DNA from: Haloferacaceae archaeon | GTDB lineage: Archaea; Halobacteriota; Halobacteria; Halobacteriales; Haloferacaceae | Length of the DNA stretch: 5,760 nucleotides | Direction of reading: 5' to 3' | Assembly: GCA_003554115.1 (NCBI GenBank) | Contig: PWFE01000029.1 | Span: 1-5,760, forward strand | Shown: piece after piece, positions 1 through 4,962 of the stretch | Position numbering within the stretch: position 1 is the first letter of the stretch | Layout: each line of letters begins with the position of its first letter | Notes under the pieces: model-generated | Seen by the model: the letters and a program-made list of their open reading frames with translations, nothing else | Told to the model about the DNA's origin: nothing | Databases searched by the model: none | Program-made: the position numbers and the translations under genes

Positions 1-329
1 GCCAGCATCGACTCCAGTGCGTCGGCCCGAAAGCCGAGGGCTTCGTCCGTATCAAACCGGATGATCTCGCCGGTTTCAGTGCGTGGTCGTCTACCGTCGG
101 GTTCGTAGTAGTAGCTGCGCTTGTGGTGTTCCCACAGCCAGCGGTCTTTGACGACCGGCGTCGTCTCCGGGTCGCAGTACGACTCGAAATACTGCTGGAG
201 ACGGCCCGCGCGCTCGACGGCGGCGTCGACCGCCTGCTGGGGTGCCTCGATGGGTGACGACGGAGGGGTTGCTGAGGCCTCTGGCTCCGAGTTGCCCTGC
301 CCTGAGGCCTCGGCGTCGTCGACTGACAT
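1..329 (-). CDS. Uncharacterised haloarchaeal protein, N-terminal part only (C-terminus beyond the left edge)
   Basis: The reading frame starts at an ATG (329-327) and stays open for 109 codons to the window edge, so the C-terminus is missing. I do not recognise the family. Residues 1-30 are an acidic, Ser/Pro/Ala-rich and probably disordered tail holding an imperfect 10-residue repeat (EASGQGNSEP, then EASATPPSSP). From about residue 31 a helical segment follows (PQQAVDAAVERAGRLQQYF). Then comes an aromatic and basic stretch with WLWEHHKRSYYYEPDG at 64-79 and GEIIRFDTDEALGF at 87-100, which looks like the start of a folded domain. There is no signal peptide or membrane segment in the visible part, so it is probably cytoplasmic. 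The start is supported by a TATA-like box 25-30 bases upstream and no earlier in-frame coding character. It lies downstream of the DUF5778-type gene on the same strand, 115 bases away, and appears to have its own promoter. Function unknown. Confidence 0.72.
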   Translation of the reverse strand, partial: MSVDDAEASGQGNSEPEASATPPSSPIEAPQQAVDAAVERAGRLQQYFESYCDPETTPVVKDRWLWEHHKRSYYYEPDGRRPRTETGEIIRFDTDEALGFRADALESML

Positions 330-350
330 GGCCCGACGTACCGAGCAGAT

Positions 351-362
351 ACGTATATACTT
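351..362 (-). promoter_or_regulatory. TATA-box promoter of the left-edge gene
   Basis: Read on the minus strand this is AAGTATATACGT. Its TATATA core (354-359) lies 25-30 bases before the ATG at 329, the spacing expected for a leaderless archaeal transcript. No Shine-Dalgarno sequence is visible between it and the start. Confidence 0.6.
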
Positions 363-408
363 CTGGGAACGAATATCATTGCTGATAACCTACCGGTACA
401 CACCGGGT

Positions 409-432
409 CACCAACAGACTAGCTTGCTGGTG
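409..432 (-). terminator. Weak inverted repeat just after the DUF5778-type gene, possible 3' end signal
   Basis: CACCAACA (409-416) and TGCTGGTG (425-432) can pair at 7 of 8 positions around an 8-base loop, starting 13 bases past the stop codon at 445. There is no T-tract after it in the minus-strand sense, so a terminator role is only a guess; it may be chance. Confidence 0.2.
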
Positions 433-444
433 TTTCGGCGGCTC

Positions 445-837
445 TCACGGCACTTTCGTCACTGTATGGCCCAACTCCTCGACTGCCGCCGCGATAGCGT
501 CGTGGTCGGCGGTCGCCTCATAGTAAAAGACGAGATCGAACGTCCCCTCTCGAAGGAGTTGTTGGCACTCCCAGACGAACGCCTCGTCGTCGACAGTCAG
601 CCCCTGAAACTGGTTCGACGCGAAGTCGGTGTTGTCGTTGCCCGCATAGATGTAGGTCTCGCCTTTGTCGGCGTGTTCGGCGATAATGTCGTTGAGTTCG
701 ACCGTGAGCTCGTGCATCTCCAGATCCTCTTGGCCCGACAGCTCGGTGTGGACGATCAGTCCCACAAGGTCGATCTCGCCGGGTTCGAGCAGTGCTTTCG
801 TTCGCTGGTATAGATCGTTGTCGAGAACCTCGCTCAT
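445..837 (-). CDS. DUF5778-type haloarchaeal protein, 130 aa
   Basis: A short, strongly acidic cytoplasmic protein without signal peptide or membrane helix. From memory it matches the haloarchaeal DUF5778 family, which has no known function; no search was run. Visible features are an N-terminal helix (MSEVLDNDLYQRTKALLEPG), a hydrophobic beta-like segment (EIDLVGLIVHTEL, 21-33), a long helix (about 36-56), TYIYAGNDNTDFASNQFQG (61-79), the segment FVWECQQLLREGTFDLVFYY (87-106) and a C-terminal helix ending HTVTKVP. The alternation suggests a small alpha/beta domain; the single Cys is residue 91. The frame could extend to 933, but residue 33 (ATG at 837-835) is the better start: the upstream part is Arg-rich and unlike the rest, and a TATA-like box lies 24-29 bases ahead of 837. 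It is divergent from the membrane-protein gene at 952. Length and composition look intact. Confidence 0.85.
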   Translation of the reverse strand: MSEVLDNDLYQRTKALLEPGEIDLVGLIVHTELSGQEDLEMHELTVELNDIIAEHADKGETYIYAGNDNTDFASNQFQGLTVDDEAFVWECQQLLREGTFDLVFYYEATADHDAIAAAVEELGHTVTKVP

Positions 838-860
838 ACCCTTTCGTCTGTGGTCGACCA

Positions 861-866
861 GTAAAC
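861..866 (-). promoter_or_regulatory. TATA-like promoter element of the DUF5778-type gene
   Basis: On the minus strand this reads GTTTAC, 24-29 bases before the ATG at 837, fitting a leaderless start. A GAAAGGG stretch directly before the ATG is too close to the start to be a convincing ribosome-binding site. Confidence 0.45.
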
Positions 867-921
867 GACTGCCGATTGCTCGCTCTCTTGGGAGTCGCGA
901 GCCTCCCGTGTGGGCATAGCG

Positions 922-930
922 TTTTATTAT
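922..930 (+). promoter_or_regulatory. TATA-box promoter of the membrane-protein gene
   Basis: TTTTATTAT sits 22-30 bases ahead of the ATG at 952. It is the most AT-rich stretch in the 114-base divergent region and decides the start: a longer frame from 910 would place the box inside the coding sequence. Confidence 0.6.
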
Positions 931-951
931 CACACTCTCGTAGTGTTCAGT

Positions 952-1623
952 ATGTCCGAGTCGGTCCGCCGGTTCGTCGTCGGTCGTGACCGGACGGTCA
1001 CCCGACAGATTCTGGCACTGAGCGGCGTGCTGACGGTGACTGCGTTTGGAACGGTTGCCGTCCCGACCGTCTGGGCCGAATACGTCTCGGTTAGCGGTGC
1101 CGAAACGATGCGGCTGGCGACTGCCGGGGCGTTTGTGTTGGCGGTCGTTGCTGCGGTGTATCTGCTGTCGGTCGCCGGTGAGATCAACCCGTATGTACCA
1201 ACGGCAGCAGTGTTTGTTGTGCTGACAAGCTACGGCGTCACGGGTGTCGTCACCGGCTCTCAGCTTGTTTTTCTGCTCGGCCCGTCGATCTTTCTGGGGA
1301 TTCTCGCCGCGCTGTCGGCGTACGCCAACGACGGCGCAATCGCCTCGCTGTCGGTTGTGTTCTTTCCGGTGTTCGGCTATATGATCAACGCGCCGTACGG
1401 CATCGCAACCGGCTTTGGGACGGCCGACCGAATCCGTCTCGCACTCATTTTCAGCCTACTGTTTACGCTCTCGATCGGCATTGCAGGCTTTCTGATCGGC
1501 TCGGCGATCCGTCGAGTCGTCGACTATGCCGGGCTGTTTACGGTCACGGAACTGGCCGCAGTTGACGACGCTGAGACGGCCGAGGACCCTTCGACACCCC
1601 ACGAGGTCGACGACCAGCAGTAA
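952..1623 (+). CDS. Six-helix integral membrane protein of unknown function, 223 aa
   Basis: I do not recognise the family. The protein has about six hydrophobic helices, near residues 20-41, 54-75, 83-102, 104-125, 128-147 and 161-185. A basic N-terminus (SVRRFVVGRDRTVTRQ) precedes them and a short acidic tail (about 200-223, ending PHEVDDQQ) follows. The basic ends of helices (N-terminal RR, IRR at 186-188) predict by the positive-inside rule that both termini are cytoplasmic. No cofactor-binding or transporter motif is evident; the only clustered polar or helix-breaking residues are in FPVFGYMINAPYG (138-150) between helices 5 and 6. The start at 952 is preferred over 910 because a TATA-like box covers the intervening sequence. 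It is divergent from the DUF5778-type gene and convergent with carA. It could be a small permease-like or haloarchaeal membrane protein; the sequence alone gives no substrate. Confidence 0.8.
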   Translation: MSESVRRFVVGRDRTVTRQILALSGVLTVTAFGTVAVPTVWAEYVSVSGAETMRLATAGAFVLAVVAAVYLLSVAGEINPYVPTAAVFVVLTSYGVTGVVTGSQLVFLLGPSIFLGILAALSAYANDGAIASLSVVFFPVFGYMINAPYGIATGFGTADRIRLALIFSLLFTLSIGIAGFLIGSAIRRVVDYAGLFTVTELAAVDDAETAEDPSTPHEVDDQQ

Positions 1624-1635
1624 CAACGGGCCAAC

Positions 1636-1644
1636 AAAAAGAAA
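1636..1644 (-). terminator. T-rich terminator after carA
   Basis: In the minus-strand sense this reads TTTCTTTTT, starting 7 bases past the carA stop codon. Archaeal transcription typically ends at such U-rich stretches without needing a hairpin. The plus strand of this 27-base convergent gap has no equivalent T-run for the membrane-protein gene. Confidence 0.5.
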
Positions 1645-1650
1645 CGCGGC

Positions 1651-2715
1651 TTACTCGGAGACGGCGACGGGCTCGCTCTGGTCGGCCATCGCCAGTACGT
1701 CATCGAAAAAGTCCAGTGAGTCGTGCGGGCCGGGGTTGGCTTCAGGGTGGTACTGACGGGTAATAATGCCGAGTTCCTCGCTGGCGAGTCCTTCGGCGGT
1801 GTCGTCGTTGACGTTGATCTGTTTAACCGTCAACTCGCCGGGGTCCGAGACCGTATAGCCGTGGTTTTGGGTCGTCATCACGACGCGGCCCGAATCGAGA
1901 TCACGAACCGGCTGGTTGACGCCGCGGTGGCCGAACGCCATCTTCTCTGTGTCGCCGCCAAAGGCGCGGGCGACGATCTGCTGGCCGAGACAGATGCCAG
2001 CAATTGGGAGTTCGCCGGCGAACTCTTCGACAAGCGACTGGGCGTTGGTGAAGTTTGCGGGATCGCCGGGGCCGTTCGAAATGAACAGCACGTCGGGATC
2101 GACGTCCTCGACGTCCGAGATGCTGGCCGTACACGGCAGGACGTGGACGTCCGCGCCGCGTTCGTTGAGTGAGGAAATAATCGACCCTTTGGCTCCACAG
2201 TCAATGAGTGCGACATCGTAGGAGCCATCGCCGAGATGGGTTTCTGGTTCCGGAATGGTGACCTGCTCGCCGATGTCGACGTGGTCGCTCATCGCTTTGC
2301 ACGCGGCGAGTTCGGCTTTGGCGTCTTCGGGGGTGACGTCTTCGCCAGCTGCAATCCCACATTTCATCGCGCCCCCGTTTCGAATCGAGGTGACCAGATC
2401 ACGGGTTTCGATGTGGTCGATCGCTGGCACGCCTTCGCTTTCGAGCCAACTCGCCACGTCGTCGGTGAACTCGCGGGCGACGGCGGCACGGGGGTGGACA
2501 CGACCCGACTCGAAGCGGTCTGCCCGGACCCCGTAGTTACCGATCAGCGGGTACGAGAAGGTGAGCACCTGCTCTTCGTAGGAGGGGTCGGTGAGACTCT
2601 CTTCGTACCCGGTATAGGCAGTTGTGAAAACCAGTTCTCCGCGTGTACGGCCCGGCGCGCGACAGCGGGCTTCGATGACGCGGCCGTCGGCCAGAGCGAT
2701 GTAGGCGTCCGACAT
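1651..2715 (-). CDS. carA: Carbamoyl-phosphate synthase, small (glutamine amidotransferase) subunit
   Basis: CarA hydrolyses glutamine and passes ammonia to the large subunit CarB, which makes carbamoyl phosphate from bicarbonate and ATP for pyrimidine and arginine synthesis in the cytoplasm. The 354 residues show the complete family layout. The N-terminal CarA-specific domain (about 1-145) includes GELVFTTAYTGYEESLTDPSY (26-46), and YPLIGNYGV (55-63). A class I glutamine amidotransferase domain follows (about 165-345) with NGPGDP (214-219), the nucleophile elbow GICLGQQ (240-246, Cys242), FGHRGVNQPV (261-270), QNHGYTV (283-289) and YHPEA (322-326), which supplies the catalytic His323 and Glu325. 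It is slightly shorter than the E. coli protein (382 aa). The start fits the TATA-like box at 2741-2746. carB is not adjacent: the neighbours are a divergent Lrp-type regulator and, convergently, a membrane protein. Nothing suggests truncation. Confidence 0.97.
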   Translation of the reverse strand: MSDAYIALADGRVIEARCRAPGRTRGELVFTTAYTGYEESLTDPSYEEQVLTFSYPLIGNYGVRADRFESGRVHPRAAVAREFTDDVASWLESEGVPAIDHIETRDLVTSIRNGGAMKCGIAAGEDVTPEDAKAELAACKAMSDHVDIGEQVTIPEPETHLGDGSYDVALIDCGAKGSIISSLNERGADVHVLPCTASISDVEDVDPDVLFISNGPGDPANFTNAQSLVEEFAGELPIAGICLGQQIVARAFGGDTEKMAFGHRGVNQPVRDLDSGRVVMTTQNHGYTVSDPGELTVKQINVNDDTAEGLASEELGIITRQYHPEANPGPHDSLDFFDDVLAMADQSEPVAVSE

Positions 2716-2740
2716 TACGAGTACCGTATCGTTTGTCGTT

Positions 2741-2746
2741 CTTAAG
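2741..2746 (-). promoter_or_regulatory. TATA-like promoter element of carA
   Basis: CTTAAG lies 26-31 bases before the carA ATG at 2715; CTTAAG-like boxes are common in haloarchaeal promoters, and the start would again be leaderless. The hexamer is palindromic, so its strand is assigned by distance only. Confidence 0.5.
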
Positions 2747-2766
2747 TGCGTCGTTCGAAGCTGAAC

Positions 2767-2779
2767 TACGAAATTCGTA
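2767..2779. promoter_or_regulatory. Perfect 13-base palindrome, candidate Lrp-type operator in the carA/lrp control region
   Basis: TACGAA-A-TTCGTA is a perfect inverted repeat with 6-base arms and a one-base centre. It lies in the 96-base divergent region, 52-64 bases upstream of the carA start and 33-45 upstream of the regulator start, just ahead of that gene's TATA element. Short palindromes with an AT-rich centre are typical targets of archaeal Lrp/AsnC dimers. Binding by the adjacent regulator is inferred, not shown. Confidence 0.5.
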
Positions 2780-2782
2780 ATC

Positions 2783-2790
2783 GGTATACC
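2783..2790 (+). promoter_or_regulatory. TATA element of the Lrp-type gene inside an 8-base palindrome
   Basis: GGTATACC contains TATA at 2785-2788, 24-27 bases ahead of the ATG at 2812, which suits a leaderless transcript. The octamer is self-complementary, so the box could also be a protein-binding site. Confidence 0.45.
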
Positions 2791-2811
2791 ATTCGGTCCA
2801 CATGGGCCAGT

Positions 2812-3225
2812 ATGGATGACCTCGACCGGGAGATTCTGTCTCTTCTGCGACGGGACGCACGGACACCCTACACGGAGATTGCCGCCCAGGTCGGCACCAG
2901 CGAGGGCACCGTCCGCAACCGCGTCGACCGGCTGACTGAAAACGGCATTATCGAACGCTTTACAGTCACCACCCAGACGGGCAACGTCAAAGCGATGATC
3001 GAAATCTCGGTCGATATGAACGTCAACACCAACGAGATCTCCGCACGGATGGCCGACTGGGATGAAGTCGATTTCGTCTGGCAGGTCTCAGGCGATGACG
3101 ACATTGTGCTCGTCGTCGACTGCGTCGACACCCAAGCGGTCAACGACCTCATCGGGCAGGCTCGCGAAATGGAGGAAGTAAAGGGAACGACCACCCGGCT
3201 GATTCTCGACGAACGACTCGGTTGA
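2812..3225 (+). CDS. Lrp/AsnC-family transcriptional regulator, 137 aa
   Basis: A DNA-binding regulator of the feast/famine family, whose members are dimers or octamers that respond to amino acids. Residues 1-50 are the AsnC-type winged helix-turn-helix: LDREILSLLRRDARTPYTEIA, then VGTSEGTVRNRVDRLTENG (27-45) with the recognition helix near 30-42, then IIERF. Residues about 60-133 form the RAM ligand-binding domain, with its typical VSGDDDIVLVV signature at 92-102 and the final strand TTTRLILDE. The length is slightly below the usual 150 or so. The start at 2812 is chosen because residue 1 there opens the canonical MDDLDREIL; a longer frame from 2746 would run through the palindrome and the TATA element. 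It is divergent from carA with a shared 96-base control region, so autoregulation and control of carA are plausible but inferred. The ligand cannot be told from the sequence. Confidence 0.94.
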   Translation: MDDLDREILSLLRRDARTPYTEIAAQVGTSEGTVRNRVDRLTENGIIERFTVTTQTGNVKAMIEISVDMNVNTNEISARMADWDEVDFVWQVSGDDDIVLVVDCVDTQAVNDLIGQAREMEEVKGTTTRLILDERLG

Positions 3226-3235
3226 GACGTGCCGA

Positions 3236-3245
3236 AGCCCTTAGG
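3236..3245 (+). promoter_or_regulatory. Haloarchaeal promoter of the DUF255 gene
   Basis: AGCCCTTAGG ends 24 bases ahead of the ATG at 3269 and follows CGA. A CGAA-like element followed by CTTA resembles common haloarchaeal BRE/TATA pairs, suggesting a separate leaderless transcript despite the 43-base gap after the Lrp-type gene. Confidence 0.45.
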
Positions 3246-3268
3246 CGGCGGCCCCGCCCACAGCGTAT

Positions 3269-4921
3269 ATGAACGATTCAACGCGCGTCGACTGGCGACC
3301 GTGGGGCCCCGATGCCTTTAGGGAGGCCGAACGCACCGCCAAACCCGTTCTGTTGTCGCTCACTGCAACGTGGTGTGGGGCCTGCCACGAAATGGACGCC
3401 CGGACGTACGCCGAACCCCGGATCGCTGCCAACATCAACGATAGCTTCGTGCCGATCCGCGTCGACGTCGACCGGCATCCGCGCGTCCGCGAACGCTACA
3501 ACATGGGTGGGTTTCCGACCACCGCGTTTCTCACCCCGCAGGGCAAACTTCTCAGCGGTGCGACGTATCTCGGCCCTGATGGCCTCCGACAGGTTCTCGA
3601 CCGCATTCGCGAGCTGTGGGACGAGAACGGAGCGGCTGCGGGTCGGGTTCCACGGGCGCTCGTCGACGAACCAACTCCCAGCGGTGAGCTCACCGACACC
3701 ATCGAACAGCATCTCGCCGGCCAACTCACCGAGCAGTTCGATCCACAACATGGCGGCTGGGGGACCGACGCGAAGTTCCCACTGCCCCGTACTGTCGAGT
3801 TCGCCCTCAAACGCGAACAACAACAGGCCCTCCAGACGCTGGATGCCATCGCCCAACACCTCCATGATTCTGTCGACGGCGGTTTCTTTCGGTTCGCCAC
3901 AGCTCGCGATTGGTCCGATATCCGCTACGAAAAAGTTCTCCCCGAAAACGCCGCGCTGCTCCGGGCGTTTGCTAACGCCTACCTGTACACTGGCGAGGAG
4001 GCCTACCGCGAACCAGCCGCCCGGACCGTCGAGTATCTCACCGACGAACTGTGGACCGGCATTGCGGTCGGCGGCAGCCAGGGCCCCGGCCAGGGGGCTG
4101 CCTACTACACACTGGATGCCGACGAGCGCGCCGACCACGACTCGCCGCGCACGGATCTCACCGTCTTTGCGGGAGCCAACGCACTGGCCGTCGACGCTCT
4201 GTTAACCTACTACAGCTACACCGACGACGAGACGGCCAAACGCTACGCAAAACGGATTATCGACGCGCTTGAAGCCGAGTTAGTCGACACCAACTCTGGA
4301 GTAGTCACCCACTACCGGGCTGGCGATGAGACGGGTGAGACACAGCTGCTCGAAGATGTCGCCCGTGTCGTTAGCGCGTGGTGCCGCGCTCACCAAGTGC
4401 TCGGTGAGGACCGCTACACTGCGGTCGCCCGACGGGTAGCCGACGAGGCGATTGTCGAGCTCCAAAGCGAAACAGGGGCGTTCTGCGATGGTCCCGCCCG
4501 TGGTGAGGGGTTGTGTGATCGGCCGCTGTACCCCATCGATACCGCAGTTGAGTTCGCCGACGCCCTGTTTGAGCTCTCGATTCTCACCGATAACTCGTCG
4601 TACCACAAGCGTGCGGTCAAGGCGATGGAGGCGTTTGCCGGCGCGTGGGACCGGATCGGTGTTCAGGTTGCAGGCTACGGCAGCGTTGCGGCCCGGCTTC
4701 TCGACGACCCGCTGGTAATCGACGTCGGCGGGCCCGCTGGCTCGGAACTCCATCGGGTGGCCTGCCGAGTAGCCGACCACGAACGCATTATTATCCCGAA
4801 CGCCGCCGGACTCGAAGTCGACGAAGCTAGCGTCCGAACCAGTGACGAACCACCCGCAAGCGACCCCGACGGACTCATCCAGCAGGTCTCGACGGCCGTC
4901 GACCGGGAGTCTGCAGACTAA
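3269..4921 (+). CDS. Thioredoxin-fold / six-hairpin DUF255 protein (YyaL/SPATA20-like), short haloarchaeal form
   Basis: Predicted cytoplasmic two-domain protein; the family's biochemical role is not established. Residues 1-118 are a DUF255 thioredoxin-like domain: VDWRPWG (7-13), AKPVLLSLTATWCGACHEM (24-42) with a CxxC at Cys36/Cys39, VDVDRHPRVRERYNMGGFP (65-83) with the cis-Pro-type Pro83, and AFLTPQGKLL (86-95). Residues about 140-475 resemble an alpha/alpha barrel: GGWGTDAKFPLP (162-173), DGGFFRFATARDW (203-215), IRYEKVLPENAALLRAF (218-234), and later helical repeats. A last segment (PLVIDVGG, 481-488; RIIIPNAAG, 506-514) looks like the small C-terminal alpha/beta unit of the family. At 550 aa it is shorter than YyaL (about 690) and lacks most of the usual N-terminal leader (NRLIHEKSPYL-type), yet all parts are represented. 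Several hallmark residues differ from the common family motifs. No signal peptide. It follows the Lrp-type gene by 43 bases with its own promoter. Confidence 0.9.
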   Translation: MNDSTRVDWRPWGPDAFREAERTAKPVLLSLTATWCGACHEMDARTYAEPRIAANINDSFVPIRVDVDRHPRVRERYNMGGFPTTAFLTPQGKLLSGATYLGPDGLRQVLDRIRELWDENGAAAGRVPRALVDEPTPSGELTDTIEQHLAGQLTEQFDPQHGGWGTDAKFPLPRTVEFALKREQQQALQTLDAIAQHLHDSVDGGFFRFATARDWSDIRYEKVLPENAALLRAFANAYLYTGEEAYREPAARTVEYLTDELWTGIAVGGSQGPGQGAAYYTLDADERADHDSPRTDLTVFAGANALAVDALLTYYSYTDDETAKRYAKRIIDALEAELVDTNSGVVTHYRAGDETGETQLLEDVARVVSAWCRAHQVLGEDRYTAVARRVADEAIVELQSETGAFCDGPARGEGLCDRPLYPIDTAVEFADALFELSILTDNSSYHKRAVKAMEAFAGAWDRIGVQVAGYGSVAARLLDDPLVIDVGGPAGSELHRVACRVADHERIIIPNAAGLEVDEASVRTSDEPPASDPDGLIQQVSTAVDRESAD

Positions 4922-4933
4922 ACTGCCGACGCG

Positions 4934-4941
4934 TTTTTATT
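4934..4941 (+). promoter_or_regulatory. T-rich element: TATA box of the TrmB-type gene and possible terminator of the DUF255 gene
   Basis: TTTTTATT lies 22-29 bases before the ATG at 4963 and 13 bases after the DUF255 stop codon. It can serve as the TATA box for a leaderless transcript; the T5 run could also end the upstream transcript. The sequence cannot separate the two roles. Confidence 0.5.
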
Positions 4942-4962
4942 GCTGTAACTGAACGTCTGGGT

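Noticed and set aside
121..813. Open frame of 230 codons on the plus strand
   Set aside because: It runs antisense to the left-edge gene and the DUF5778-type gene and crosses the promoter between them. Its translation is Arg/Ser/Val-rich and unlike an acidic haloarchaeal protein. It is a by-product of GC-rich codon use.
838..933. N-terminal extension of the DUF5778-type protein to an ATG at 933
   Set aside because: The 32 extra residues are Arg-rich, overlap the TATA-like elements of both divergent genes, and do not fit the acidic protein that follows.
2746..2811. N-terminal extension of the Lrp-type regulator
   Set aside because: The canonical family start MDDLDREIL is at 2812, and the extension would translate the promoter and the palindrome.
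3244..3258. GC-rich hairpin GGCGG-CGGCC-CCGCC
   Set aside because: It lies between the predicted TATA element and the start codon, so it would not be transcribed from a leaderless promoter; five-base GC stems are expected by chance in this composition.
3278..4138. Open frame of 286 codons on the minus strand
   Set aside because: It lies wholly antisense to the DUF255 gene, which has recognisable domains throughout, and has no promoter-like element of its own.
3312..4205. Open frame of 297 codons on the plus strand in another frame
   Set aside because: It is Pro/Ser/Arg/Thr-rich, the usual out-of-frame translation of a halophile gene, and overlaps the well-supported DUF255 frame.
4280..4780. 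Open frame of 166 codons on the minus strand
   Set aside because: Antisense to the C-terminal half of the DUF255 gene, with no family resemblance.
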